This document shows, in pieces, positions 25,531-34,268 of a DNA stretch of 64,000 bases. A model generated the notes under the pieces. That model was not told the origin of the DNA. It did not search any database and saw nothing but the letters and a program-made list of their open reading frames with translations. A program made the translations under genes and the position numbers. The stretch is from Flaviflagellibacter deserti (GTDB lineage Bacteria; Pseudomonadota; Alphaproteobacteria; Rhizobiales; Methylopilaceae): the NCBI RefSeq assembly GCF_042652085.1, contig NZ_JBHSJF010000008.1, forward strand, positions 310,001 through 374,000, in the 5' to 3' direction. Each line of letters starts with the position of its first letter. Within the stretch, counting starts at the first letter, position 1.

Positions 25531-27192
25531 GTGTGGCAAAGTCAGGGAGTGACGTTGCCGGCGTTGCAGAACGGTTCGAGAAAGGTGGCGCTGTGGGTTG
25601 GAAGCCTCACGGCCTATGTCGCGCTCGAATGGATCAGCTTCATCCACGAATATAAGGGGCTGCCGGTTACCCCCTGGAACCCCGGGCTCGGCGTCGTCTT
25701 CGGCCTGATCATGGCGCGCGGCGCCTTCTACGCCTCGGTCCTGTTCGTCGGCGTCATCGTCTCCGAAGTCCTCGTCCTGCAGACGAGACTCGCCTGGCCG
25801 GTGGTGTTCGGGATTGCAGCGATCATTGCGCTCGCATACGGCGGTGTTGCCGACCTTTGCCGCCGCAACCTGACATTCGATCCGGCGATCTCGCGTCTTC
25901 GCGACCTTGCCATCGTCCTCTTCGCCGGCATGACGGCCGTCGTCTTCATCGCGCTGCTGCTGCCGACGCTACTCGTTATGGACGCCAAGCTCGACTGGGC
26001 AGACGTCAACGTCGCGACGATACCGCTCGTTCTCGGCGATCTGATCGGCATAGCCGTTCTCGCGCCTTTGACCATGCGGCTGATCCACCTTGGCGACGTC
26101 CCGTTCCATCCGGCCACGCCGCGTCCGGAAATCGCATTGCATGCATTGCTTCTCGGCGGCAGCCTTGCGGTCGTTCACGTCATAGGCTTCGACCAGGGGG
26201 CGCGGTTCTTCTACATTCTCTTCCTGCCGGTCGTGGTCACTGCCATCCGTTTCGGGCTGGACGGCGCATCGGCGGCGCTGGCGTTCACGCAGTTCGCACT
26301 GGTCGGCCTGCTTCACGGCGCCGGCATTCCCGCTTCGGCCTTCACCGAATTCCAACTCCTGATGGGCGTGCTGACGACGACCGGTCTCACGGTCGGCGCG
26401 GTGGTTTCCGAACGCCACAACGCCAATGTTCGCGCCCGCAGGGCCGAGGCTCGGCTTCGCGACCTGGAGGTCGAGGCCGCACAGGCCGCGCGCTTCCATC
26501 TCGTCAGCGGCATGACCACGGCGCTGGCGCACGAGATCAACCAGCCTATGACCGCGGCGCGCGCCTTCGCCCGGTCAGCCAGTCATCTGGTCAGCCGCGA
26601 CGAACCGGATCTCGGGCGCGTCCGAGACAACATTTCGAAGGTCGTGGCGCAGATCGACCATGCCGGCGAAATCGTCCGCCGGATGCGCGACTTCCTCCGC
26701 CGCGGCCGCCTGCAATTCAACACGGTGCAGGTCCGGCCCATGGTCGAGGATGCGCTGACACTGATCCGCGCCGATGCCACGCAAAAGCATGTCAGCCTCT
26801 CCTTCGAGGCTCCCGCCGACCTGCCGCCGGTGATGGGAGACCGTGTGCAATTGCAGCAGGTTCTGCTCAACTTGGTACGCAACGCCGTCGATTCGATTTC
26901 GGGCGAGCGGGGTCGCAAGGGCAAGGTGCGCGTCAGCGCGCGCCTGATCGGCGACCCCGCTCGCATCGAATTTTCCGTGCACGACAACGGCCCGGGAATG
27001 ACCGATGACGAGGCCGAGCGGCTATTCGATCCGCTCGTCAGTTCGAAAACTCACGGGCTTGGCCTCGGCCTGCCGATCTGCGTCTCGATCACCGAGGTGC
27101 ATGGCGGCCGGGTCTGGCTTCATTCTCATGAAGCTGGCAGTACCGAGTTCCGCTTCACAGTTCCGCTTACTCCTCCGCGAACGGACCCATGA
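25531..27192 (+). CDS. Membrane-bound FixL-like sensor histidine kinase (MASE1-type)
   Basis: A 553-residue sensor kinase. The N-terminal ~290 residues are a multi-pass membrane domain of MASE1 type (for example WISFIHEYKGLPVTPWNPGL). No PAS or haem domain is visible. The kinase core has the H box LAHEINQPMTAARAFA, an N box (VLLNLVRNAVDSISGE) and G boxes (VHDNGPGMTDDEAERLFDPL, GLGLGLPICVSI), in the FixL/HPK4-like class. The GTG start at 25531 is uncertain; GTG 25549 is an alternative. It overlaps the response-regulator gene by 4 bases, so they form a pair. The signal is unknown. Confidence 0.88.
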   Translation: MWQSQGVTLPALQNGSRKVALWVGSLTAYVALEWISFIHEYKGLPVTPWNPGLGVVFGLIMARGAFYASVLFVGVIVSEVLVLQTRLAWPVVFGIAAIIALAYGGVADLCRRNLTFDPAISRLRDLAIVLFAGMTAVVFIALLLPTLLVMDAKLDWADVNVATIPLVLGDLIGIAVLAPLTMRLIHLGDVPFHPATPRPEIALHALLLGGSLAVVHVIGFDQGARFFYILFLPVVVTAIRFGLDGASAALAFTQFALVGLLHGAGIPASAFTEFQLLMGVLTTTGLTVGAVVSERHNANVRARRAEARLRDLEVEAAQAARFHLVSGMTTALAHEINQPMTAARAFARSASHLVSRDEPDLGRVRDNISKVVAQIDHAGEIVRRMRDFLRRGRLQFNTVQVRPMVEDALTLIRADATQKHVSLSFEAPADLPPVMGDRVQLQQVLLNLVRNAVDSISGERGRKGKVRVSARLIGDPARIEFSVHDNGPGMTDDEAERLFDPLVSSKTHGLGLGLPICVSITEVHGGRVWLHSHEAGSTEFRFTVPLTPPRTDP

Positions 27193-27803
27193 CCACACCA
27201 ACAATCTTCGTCATCGACGACCAGGAAACGGTGCGCAAGGCGCTCGGCGAGATGCTGAGCGTGTTCGGCTTCACCGTGGAGACCTTCGATTCCGCTGATC
27301 GCTTCCTCGCCGGATATGATCCGATCCGACCGGGCTGCGTCGTCTGCGACGTGCGCATGCCGGGTACGGACGGCATTCAGTTCGTGCGCGAGCAGGCGCG
27401 GCGCGGCTTCGGCCTGCCGGTCATCCTGATCTCGGGTCACGCCGACGTGCCGATGGCCGTCGAGGGTATCAAGGCCGGGGCGGAGGATTTCATCGAGAAG
27501 CCGGTCGATGACGCGGAACTCGTCGGCGCGATCAACCGCAGCCTGACCCGCGCCTCGGAGTCCAAGTTGACCCAGACCGCGCATGAAGGCCTCGCCGCGC
27601 GCTTCGCGCGCCTGACACCGCGGCAGACCGAGATCTTTGACCTCGTGGCGGCCGGCTATACGAGCCAGGCGATCGGCGCGAAGCTGGAGATCAGCGCCCG
27701 TACGGTCGAAAGCTATCGCGCCGCGATCATGGAAAAGATGCAGGCGGAAAGCGTGGCGGTCCTGGTCCGGCAGGCAATCCGGCTGGGCCGCCTGGAACCG
27801 TAA
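27189..27803 (+). CDS. FixJ-family response regulator
   Basis: 204 residues. The N-terminal receiver has the phospho-acceptor Asp in VVCDVRMPGTDG, with SGHADVPMAVEGIKAGAEDF and the EKP Lys. The C-terminal LuxR-type HTH reads RLTPRQTEIFDLVAAGYTSQ, then ISARTVESYRAAIMEKMQAE. It overlaps the upstream sensor kinase gene and is its probable partner. It is distinct from the FixJ at 34258-34875, which is paired with a haem FixL. Confidence 0.92.
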   Translation: MTTPTIFVIDDQETVRKALGEMLSVFGFTVETFDSADRFLAGYDPIRPGCVVCDVRMPGTDGIQFVREQARRGFGLPVILISGHADVPMAVEGIKAGAEDFIEKPVDDAELVGAINRSLTRASESKLTQTAHEGLAARFARLTPRQTEIFDLVAAGYTSQAIGAKLEISARTVESYRAAIMEKMQAESVAVLVRQAIRLGRLEP

Positions 27804-27976
27804 CCGTAATAATACTGCGGTACCAGCACTGCTGAAAATATTCCGCAGAATTGTTGCGAATATCGCCCGGGCAGACCCCACCGTAAAATCACACCATCGA
27901 ACGCATGGCGCGTCGAACGTCCTTTTTCCGTGAGGTCCACGGAGGTGGGGCGGTCGCTCTACGTCAAGGATGTTCA

Positions 27977-28318
27977 ATGGCTTACCATGACGGCCAATGG
28001 CCGCAGACGGGCGACAAGCCCGCCAATTGGGAAACGCTCGCAGCAGTGATGATCGCCAGTGCATTGGCGGTCTTTCTCATGCTCGCCGTGCTTCTGCCGG
28101 CCGGACTCGTCGTTCCGACCTTTGCGATCGTGTCCCTGATGGCCGGCGCGGGCATCGCCCTCTACGCATGGCTTCACGGCGACAGGCAGATGTCAGGCCG
28201 GGTCACCGTATGGGACGTGGCAAGCACCTGCGTTTTCCTCGGCTTCGCGGCCGGCGTGCTGGGTGACCACCAGTACGTATTGGATCTTACGCACACCCTC
28301 GCTGCCTCCGGGCAGTGA
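27977..28318 (+). CDS. Small membrane protein of unknown function
   Basis: A 113-residue protein I do not recognise. Three hydrophobic segments are visible: LAAVMIASALAVFLMLAVLL, then VVPTFAIVSLMAGAGIALYA, then ASTCVFLGFAAGVLGD. The ATG at 27977 has AAGGA 6 bases upstream and is preferred over an in-frame ATG at 27905. It stands alone between the FixJ-like gene and the TerC-like gene. Confidence 0.7.
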   Translation: MAYHDGQWPQTGDKPANWETLAAVMIASALAVFLMLAVLLPAGLVVPTFAIVSLMAGAGIALYAWLHGDRQMSGRVTVWDVASTCVFLGFAAGVLGDHQYVLDLTHTLAASGQ

Positions 28319-28515
28319 GGACTTAACGCCAGACCGGGCCCCGCTGGCAGCTCAACCGAGCTGCGATGTCGGACTGGAGCATCGACGGACGATAGTCCGC
28401 CGCTCGCGCAGCCTCCCCCGATTCCTCGGGAAGTGCTGCGTGAGGCTCGTGCCGGCCGGCCCGATCGGCGGACCCGTCTCGTCACCATTTTTGAGGTGAA
28501 GGGAGTCTGGGTTTG
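28319..28515. other. 197-bp leader upstream of the TerC family gene
   Basis: No gene is visible. The stretch has several short inverted repeats, including TCACC…GGTGA (28479-28496) just before the TerC ribosome binding site. TerC family genes elsewhere are often preceded by a yybP-ykoY manganese riboswitch. I cannot confirm its conserved core here. Confidence 0.3.
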
Positions 28516-29205
28516 ATGGAAATGTTCTCCGCACACGCTTTCGCCGAGGTGTTCTCGGCGGAGGGCATGTCCGCTCTGCTGCAGGTCATCATGATCGACC
28601 TGGTGCTGGCGGGCGACAACGCGATCGTCATCGGTCTCGCGGCAGCGGGCCTGCCGCTTGAACAGCGCGGCAAGGTCATCCTTGTCGGTATTGGCGCCGC
28701 AACCGCGCTACGCATCATCTTCGCGCTGATGACCACGCAGCTTCTCCAGGTCGTCGGCCTGCTTCTTGCGGGTGGCCTATTGCTGCTGTGGGTCAGCTGG
28801 AAGATGTGGCGCGAGCTCCGGACGCCTCACCACCACGAAGTGGCCGCTGTCGACGATCTCGGCAATGTCCAGGTGAATGCCGACGGAACGATCGCGGCGT
28901 CTGTCAGTGCAACCGCCGCTCCGACGAAGACTTTCCGCCAGGCCGTGACGCAGATCATCGTGGCCGACGTCTCGATGTCGCTCGACAACGTCCTGGCCGT
29001 CGCCGGCGCGGCGCGCGAGCATCCGATCATCCTGGTGTTCGGCCTTGCTCTGTCGATCGCGCTGATGGGCTTCGCGGCGACTTTGGTCGCGAACATCCTG
29101 CAGAAGCACCGCTGGATCGCTTATGTCGGTCTCGCGGTCATCCTCTACGTCGCGCTGGACATGATGTATCGCGGAGCGCTGGAAGTGTTGCCGTATCTGT
29201 CGTGA
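28516..29205 (+). CDS. TerC family integral membrane protein
   Basis: TerC family membrane proteins are linked to metal export (manganese, in some bacteria) or tellurite resistance. 229 residues. About six membrane segments are visible, with two internally similar family motifs containing conserved acidic residues: IMIDLVLAGDNAIVIGLAAA (residues ~25-44) and IIVADVSMSLDNVLAVAGAA. A His-rich loop (TPHHHEVAAVDD) lies between them. The ATG at 28516 follows a GTTTG and is preferred over the TTG at 28513. It is closed by a strong terminator. Confidence 0.88.
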   Translation: MEMFSAHAFAEVFSAEGMSALLQVIMIDLVLAGDNAIVIGLAAAGLPLEQRGKVILVGIGAATALRIIFALMTTQLLQVVGLLLAGGLLLLWVSWKMWRELRTPHHHEVAAVDDLGNVQVNADGTIAASVSATAAPTKTFRQAVTQIIVADVSMSLDNVLAVAGAAREHPIILVFGLALSIALMGFAATLVANILQKHRWIAYVGLAVILYVALDMMYRGALEVLPYLS

Positions 29206-29228
29206 TCACGAGCTTATAGCGCGTGAAC

Positions 29229-29261
29229 AGCCCGTGCCGGTCGTTCGGCACGGGCTTTTTT
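29229..29261 (+). terminator. Rho-independent terminator after the TerC family gene
   Basis: A perfect 11-bp stem (AGCCCGTGCCG / CGGCACGGGCT) with a 6-base loop leads into a T6 run, 23 bp after the stop. The following 245 bp up to the chemoreceptor hold no gene and no promoter I can support. Confidence 0.9.
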
Positions 29262-29505
29262 GTTGATAATTGAGGCGATGAATTCACGTGTCATCGCTGC
29301 GGCATTTCTACGAATGCTTTGGTGTACGGCGATGGCCCCGTTGCGCGGACGGCCATTAACCACCGATGTTGTGATCAGGCTTTGGTTTTACCTCCCGATC
29401 ATTGCGACCAGGACCTTAGTAGTAACCTCGTGTTAACCATAGGTTGACCAATCTGCTCCCATGGGCTGGCCAGTGGCGGCCGCCCAACTTGCTTGGGGGC
29501 CGACC

Positions 29506-31305
29506 ATGTCGTTCAAGAATTTGAAAGTGCTGACGAAACTCCTCGTCCCGACAGGGATCGTCGTCGCGGTGGTCATCGGTCTCATCTGTCTCGCCAGCAT
29601 CGAGCTGGACCAGCTCGCGGACAACACCCAGTCGATCGTCAACGATACGGCGGCCCGCCGGTCGGCGGCGCAGCAGATGGAAGCCTCCGTCAACGACGCG
29701 ACGATCCAGGAAAAGAACATGATGCTCGCGGACGATCCGAGGGAGATCGAGACCTATAAGGAGCGCTACGAAGAGGCGAAGGAGGAGGCCCTGAAAAACG
29801 CCGACCGGCTGATCGAGCTGGCCTCGACGCCCGAGCGGATCGCAGCGAACAGGGACCTTAAGAATCTCGTCGAGAAATATTTCGACGCCGCCGACAAGAG
29901 CATCGACTTCAGCATGAAGGGCGATATCGCTTCCGCTGAGAAAGTGTCCACCGGCGAAGGGCGCATCGCCCGCGCCAAGGCGGCCGATGCCATCGGCAAG
30001 CGCGTCGACATCATGGCGAAGGACATGGAGACCGCGCGTGAGGACGCTGCGGCGCTCGCCTCGACTGCGTCGACCATATTGATCGCGTCGGGTATCGCCG
30101 GCCTTCTTCTTGGCGTTGGATTGCTGGTGCTGATTGCGTTGAAGGGTGTCGTGAAGCCGATCGGGGAGATGACGGGATCGATGAGCCGTCTGGCCTCGGG
30201 CGATCTGGCGGTCGATGTGACCGGCACCGAGCGCGGCGACGAGGTCGGCGCTCTGGCCCGGGCGCTGCAGGTGTTCAAGGACAATGCGATCGAGGCGCGG
30301 CGTCTGGGCGAACTCGCCGAGATCGAGAACCAGGCGAAGATGAAGCGCGCCCAGCGCCTCGACGAGCTGACCCGGACCTTCCAGGCCTCGTNNNNNNNNN
30401 NTGAGGCGCGGCGTCTGGGCGAACTCGCCGAGATCGAGAACCAGGCGAAGATGAAGCGCGCCCAGCGCCTCGACGAGCTGACCCGGACCTTCCAGGCCTC
30501 GTCGTCGGAACTGGTGCGGTCGCTGTCGGCGGCGGCGTCGGAGATGGAGGCGACGTCGGGCTCGATGTCGGCGACGGCGGAGGAGACCAACCAGCAGGCG
30601 GTGGTGGTGGCCTCGGCGGCGGAGCAGACCTCGGCCAATGTGCAGACGGTGGCGGCCTCGACCGAGGAGCTCGCCTCCTCGGTCGGCGAGATCAGCCGCC
30701 AGGTCGGCGAGAGCGCGCGGATCGCCGAAGCCGCGGTCGACGAGGCGAAGAAGGCCGATCAGATCGTCCAGTCGCTGGCGCAGAGCGCGCACAAGATCGG
30801 CGACGTCGTCTCGCTGATCGCCGACATCGCGGCGCAGACCAATCTCCTGGCGCTCAACGCCACGATCGAGGCGGCGCGCGCCGGCGAGGCCGGCCGCGGC
30901 TTCGCGGTGGTCGCTTCCGAGGTGAAGGAACTGGCCAGCCAGACCTCGAAGGCGACGAGCGACATCTCCAACCAGATCGCCGAGATCCAGACCGCGACCG
31001 AGGAAGCGGTGGCGGCGATCCGCGGCATCGGCGGCACGATCGATACGATCAACAAGATCACCTACACGGTGGCCGCCGCGGTCGAGGAGCAGGGGGCGGC
31101 GACCAACGAGATCGCCCGCAACGTCCAGCAGGCGGCGCAGGGCACCCAGCAGGTGACGATGAACATCGAGCAGGTGAAGGAAGCGGCCGGCACCACCGGC
31201 GCCGCCTCCGCCCAGGTGCTGGCGGCGGCGCAGGAACTCGCCCGCCACTCCGCCAATCTCGGCGGCGAGGTCAACTCCTTCCTCTCCAACGTCCAGGCCG
31301 CCTGA
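29506..31305 (+). CDS. Methyl-accepting chemotaxis protein (interrupted by assembly gap)
   Basis: A chemoreceptor. A membrane helix lies near residues 11-33 (VPTGIVVAVVIGLICLASI). A periplasmic helical sensor domain follows to about residue 185, then a second membrane helix (LIASGIAGLLLGVGLLVLIA), a HAMP domain and the signalling domain with the conserved hairpin (IAAQTNLLALNATIEAARAG). A run of ten Ns falls just after HAMP, flanked by an exact 100-bp duplication. The frame survives only because the offset is 111 bases. The true protein is probably 37 residues shorter than the 599 read here. The ATG at 29506 has GGGGG upstream. No chemotaxis kinase gene is nearby. Confidence 0.9.
   Translation: MSFKNLKVLTKLLVPTGIVVAVVIGLICLASIELDQLADNTQSIVNDTAARRSAAQQMEASVNDATIQEKNMMLADDPREIETYKERYEEAKEEALKNADRLIELASTPERIAANRDLKNLVEKYFDAADKSIDFSMKGDIASAEKVSTGEGRIARAKAADAIGKRVDIMAKDMETAREDAAALASTASTILIASGIAGLLLGVGLLVLIALKGVVKPIGEMTGSMSRLASGDLAVDVTGTERGDEVGALARALQVFKDNAIEARRLGELAEIENQAKMKRAQRLDELTRTFQASXXXXEARRLGELAEIENQAKMKRAQRLDELTRTFQASSSELVRSLSAAASEMEATSGSMSATAEETNQQAVVVASAAEQTSANVQTVAASTEELASSVGEISRQVGESARIAEAAVDEAKKADQIVQSLAQSAHKIGDVVSLIADIAAQTNLLALNATIEAARAGEAGRGFAVVASEVKELASQTSKATSDISNQIAEIQTATEEAVAAIRGIGGTIDTINKITYTVAAAVEEQGAATNEIARNVQQAAQGTQQVTMNIEQVKEAAGTTGAASAQVLAAAQELARHSANLGGEVNSFLSNVQAA
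30292..30391 (+). repeat. 100-bp duplicated contig end, copy 1
   Basis: Identical over 100 bases to 30403-30502. It ends exactly at the N gap. It reads as an unmerged overlap between two contig ends, not as biology. Confidence 0.9.
30392..30401. other. Assembly gap (10 N)
   Basis: Ten ambiguous bases inside the chemoreceptor gene, bounded on both sides by the same 100-bp sequence. The base before copy 1 is C (30291) while the base before copy 2 is T (30402). The right-hand contig could therefore derive from another chemoreceptor locus. Confidence 0.98.
30403..30502 (+). repeat. 100-bp duplicated contig end, copy 2
   Basis: Exact second copy of 30292-30391, starting one base after the N run and continuing into the signalling domain. 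Together with copy 1 it adds 37 spurious codons. Confidence 0.9.
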
Positions 31306-31330
31306 TCCCCCAACCCCAGGCGTAACCAAA

Positions 31331-31357
31331 GGCCGGTCCAGAACGGACCGGCCTTTT
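31331..31357 (+). terminator. Rho-independent terminator after the chemoreceptor
   Basis: A perfect 9-bp stem (GGCCGGTCC / GGACCGGCC) with a 5-base loop is followed by TTTT, 25 bp after the stop. The symmetrical arm may also serve the convergent gene ending at 31380. Confidence 0.87.
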
Positions 31358-31379
31358 CATTTTTGCATTCCGGGAATGG

Positions 31380-31955
31380 TCAGCCTGCCACGGCCGCCCG
31401 AAGGCGCAGTTTGTCGAGCCAGCGATCCCGATCCTCAAGCGATAGCTTGTCAGCTCGGCCGATGATCATGCGCCGGAGCGGCCGGATGCCGACGAGCCGC
31501 AGAACGTTACGCTCCAGTACCTTCAGCTCATGGGGACGGAACTGGAGAGGGTAGAGCGAGGATGGCATGCACATCGTGACGATCACGCTGGCGGTTTTGC
31601 CCGTCAGCAATGGCTTCGGCCCCGTTCTGCTTTCGGTCAGGGCGAAGCCGGGGCGAAGCAATTGTTCGAGAAAGCCCTTGAGCAGCGCCGGCATGCAGCC
31701 CAGCCAGAGCGGAAAGATCAGGACGATGTGGTCGGCCCAGGCGACGCTCTCCTGCGCCAGCGCGATCTCTTTCGATGGCGGCTGACGCCACTCGCTGTGG
31801 GAGCGGAGAAGAGGGAAAGTCACCGCCGCGAGATCGATGCGGCGGACGAGATGGCCGTTCTGTTGTGCCTCATCGCAATAGACGTCAGCCAGCGATTGGC
31901 AAAGATGAGGCTCTTTGCCATCCGGATGTCCCTGAATGACGAGGATGCGTGTCAT
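31380..31955 (-). CDS. NAD(P)H-dependent quinone oxidoreductase (flavodoxin-like fold)
   Basis: 191 residues of the KefF/YwrO/NQO1-like family, an FMN or FAD enzyme that reduces quinones. The family pattern is visible: ILVIQGHPDGKEPHLCQSLA at the N-terminus, and WADHIVLIFPLWLGCMPALL with KGFLEQLLRPGFAL in the middle. It overlaps the fixK-like gene by 4 bases, so the two are co-transcribed. That suggests control by oxygen or redox state. Confidence 0.87.
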   Translation of the reverse strand: MTRILVIQGHPDGKEPHLCQSLADVYCDEAQQNGHLVRRIDLAAVTFPLLRSHSEWRQPPSKEIALAQESVAWADHIVLIFPLWLGCMPALLKGFLEQLLRPGFALTESRTGPKPLLTGKTASVIVTMCMPSSLYPLQFRPHELKVLERNVLRLVGIRPLRRMIIGRADKLSLEDRDRWLDKLRLRAAVAG

Positions 31956-32647
31956 CCCATAGGCGGATTAGAAAGCACTGTTAGTTTCACCCTGTCGCGG
32001 AAAACGATGTGGCGGGTGGTTGTGAGGACGATCGCGTCGATGCGCTCGAGCTCGCTGAGCATGCGCGATACGGTTTCGATGGTGAGTCCGAGATAATCGG
32101 CGATGTCGTAGCGCGACATCGGCAGATCGACAGAGGTTTCGGTTCCGACGCGGGAGCCGAGATTGAGCAGGAAGTTCGCGAGCCGCTCGATGGCGCTCCT
32201 GCGGCTGAGGACGACCTGGGCACGTGTGCGCTCGAGCGTGCGGCCGGTGAGCGACAGAAGCTCCTGGGCCATGGCGCAATTGTTCTCGGCTGCACGATCG
32301 ATCAGCGAGCGCTGGAAAACGAGAAGCTGGGTCGCGGCGACCGCTTCGGCGGACAGCGAATGATCGTCATTGAGTTCGAGGCCGAACACGTCGTCCGGAA
32401 AATGAAAGGCATCGATCTGCCGGCGGCCGTCGCCGAGAAGGGTGAAGGTGCGTACGACACCGGATTTGACCTTGTAGACGAACCTGCGGGGCATGCCCTG
32501 CCCGAAGACCCGTTCGTCGGCCGCGTAGCTCATCACCACGGCCGGAACCGTGCCGGTGCCGCTCAGCTGCTCCGATCGTGGCGCCGAATGACACGCATCG
32601 ATGCGCTCTTCGTGGGCAACTCCGATTGTCGAGCAGGCCGTGAGCAT
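31952..32647 (-). CDS. fixK: FixK-like Crp/Fnr family regulator
   Basis: A 231-residue Crp/Fnr regulator. The cyclic-nucleotide-binding-type beta domain covers about residues 35-140 (RFVYKVKSGVVRTFTLLGDG). The HTH reads MSRYDIADYLGLTIETVSRM, the FixK-type recognition helix with E..SR. The N-terminus has only two Cys (5 and 19), so it lacks the Fnr iron-sulphur cluster set; control is probably through FixLJ. A strong GGAGGGAG site precedes the ATG. It is divergent from fixL-fixJ with a 139-bp shared region. Confidence 0.87.
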   Translation of the reverse strand: MLTACSTIGVAHEERIDACHSAPRSEQLSGTGTVPAVVMSYAADERVFGQGMPRRFVYKVKSGVVRTFTLLGDGRRQIDAFHFPDDVFGLELNDDHSLSAEAVAATQLLVFQRSLIDRAAENNCAMAQELLSLTGRTLERTRAQVVLSRRSAIERLANFLLNLGSRVGTETSVDLPMSRYDIADYLGLTIETVSRMLSELERIDAIVLTTTRHIVFRDRVKLTVLSNPPMG

Positions 32648-32786
32648 TTGCGGTCTCCCTCCGTCTCCAAATCAGTATGCGGAGCGGGGAAATCGCGAAA
32701 TAAGGAGTGTCGCGTACGGGATTTCGCTTAACGTTCAACGGAGCATGACGCTCCCATCGGTTGCGGGTAACGAGTCGTAGTTCTTG

Positions 32787-34268
32787 ATGACAGATCAGGC
32801 CGCCCGTTCGGAGACGAAAAAGGCCATCGGCTATGTCGTGGCTTGTGCCACCCTAGCGACGGGCGTGCTGATACGCGGTCTGCTCGAGCCCTTCACCGGC
32901 ACGGCCGCCGGCTATCTCCTGTTCTTCCCGTCCATCGTCGTCGGAGCCGCGATCGGTGGCCTCGGGCCGGCTTTGACCGCGACTGCGCTCGCTACCTCCA
33001 TCGGCATGCATGCGAAATGGCAGGCCGGACTGGCGCAGACCGATCTTCTCTATGCCGCCCTGTTCGCACTCAACGGGATCGGCATCGGCATCATTGGCGA
33101 GCGCGTCCGGCGAAGCCAGTGGCGGTGGAAGACCACGACGCGGGCGCTGCGCGGACGCGAGGCGCATCTGAAGTCGATCCTCGACACCGTGCCGGATGCG
33201 ATGGTCGTTATCGACGAGCAGGGCATGATCCAGTCCTTCAGCTCCGCCGCCGAGCGGCTGTTCGGCTGGTTCGCCGACGAGGCTGTTGGCAGAAGCATCT
33301 CCATCCTGATGCCCACTCCCTATCGGGAAGCGCACGATACCTATCTCTCGCGCTATCTCGCGACCGGCGAGGCGCGCATCATCGGAACCGGCCGGGTCGT
33401 CGTCGGCCTGCGCAAGGATGGCTCCACATTTCCGATGGAATTGTCGGTCGGCGAGATGCGCTCGATGGACCAGCGCTTCTTCACCGGCTTCGTCCGCGAC
33501 CTGACCGAGCGGCAGCAGACCGAAACGAGGCTCCAGGAACTGCAATCCGAACTGATCCACATCTCCCGGCTGAGCGCGATGGGCGAGATGGTCTCCACGC
33601 TCGCGCACGAGCTCAACCAACCGCTCTCGGCAATCGCGAACTACCACGCCGGAACGCTGCTCTACCTGAAGGACAGGAATGACGAGACCGCGGAGCTACT
33701 GCGCTCGCCGTTGCAGCATGCGAGCGATCAGGCATTGCGGGCCGGCGAGATCATCCGGCGCATGCGCAATTTCGTGGCGCGCGGCGAGACGGATCGGGAG
33801 GTCTTCAGTATCGGGCGCATCGTCGAGGAAGCGGGCGCACTCGCGCTTGTCGGCGCCAAGGAGCGCGGCATCCGGACGTCCTTCGTCTTCCAGCGCGAGA
33901 ACATTCATGTCTTCGCCGATCGCGTTCAGATCCAGCAGGTCATCCTCAATCTCATCCGCAATGCGGTCGAGGCCATGGACGGCTGCCCGCGCCGCGAACT
34001 CCTCGTCATGGTTGCGAAAACGGAAGGCGGTTATTCCACAGTCAGCGTGGCCGATACCGGCAGCGGCATCGCGCCCGAGGTCGCGGACCAGCTGTTCCAG
34101 CCCTTCGTGACCACGAAACGCGAAGGGCTCGGCGTCGGCCTGTCCGTCTGCCGGACGATCATCGAAGCAAACGGCGGTCGGATCGAAGTTGACGAAAACC
34201 CAGGCGGCGGCACGATTTTCAGGTTTACACTGCCCCTGACTCAGGAGGAGGCTGCCGATGGCCGATGA
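32787..34268 (+). CDS. fixL: Oxygen sensor histidine kinase FixL
   Basis: FixL senses O2 through a haem PAS domain and phosphorylates FixJ when oxygen is low. 493 residues. The N-terminal membrane region (residues ~15-105) precedes a PAS domain. The haem ligand His183 lies in REAHDTYLSRY, and Arg203 lies exactly 20 residues later in GTGRVVVG, the same spacing as His200/Arg220 in Bradyrhizobium FixL. The kinase has LAHELNQPLSAIANYHAGTL, an N box and G boxes. I start at ATG 32787, not the TTG at 32784. It overlaps fixJ. Confidence 0.94.
   Translation: MTDQAARSETKKAIGYVVACATLATGVLIRGLLEPFTGTAAGYLLFFPSIVVGAAIGGLGPALTATALATSIGMHAKWQAGLAQTDLLYAALFALNGIGIGIIGERVRRSQWRWKTTTRALRGREAHLKSILDTVPDAMVVIDEQGMIQSFSSAAERLFGWFADEAVGRSISILMPTPYREAHDTYLSRYLATGEARIIGTGRVVVGLRKDGSTFPMELSVGEMRSMDQRFFTGFVRDLTERQQTETRLQELQSELIHISRLSAMGEMVSTLAHELNQPLSAIANYHAGTLLYLKDRNDETAELLRSPLQHASDQALRAGEIIRRMRNFVARGETDREVFSIGRIVEEAGALALVGAKERGIRTSFVFQRENIHVFADRVQIQQVILNLIRNAVEAMDGCPRRELLVMVAKTEGGYSTVSVADTGSGIAPEVADQLFQPFVTTKREGLGVGLSVCRTIIEANGGRIEVDENPGGGTIFRFTLPLTQEEAADGR

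Noticed and set aside
28319..28515. A firm yybP-ykoY riboswitch call
   Set aside because: The conserved core could not be recognised by eye; kept only as a low-interest leader observation.
30292..30502. Real tandem duplication inside the chemoreceptor
   Set aside because: Exact identity over 100 bases adjoining ten Ns is better explained by unmerged contig ends.
32780..32796. Possible Fnr/FixK box (TTGAT…ATCAG) at the fixL start
   Set aside because: The spacer is 5 rather than 4 bases, one half-site is imperfect, and it overlaps the start codon.
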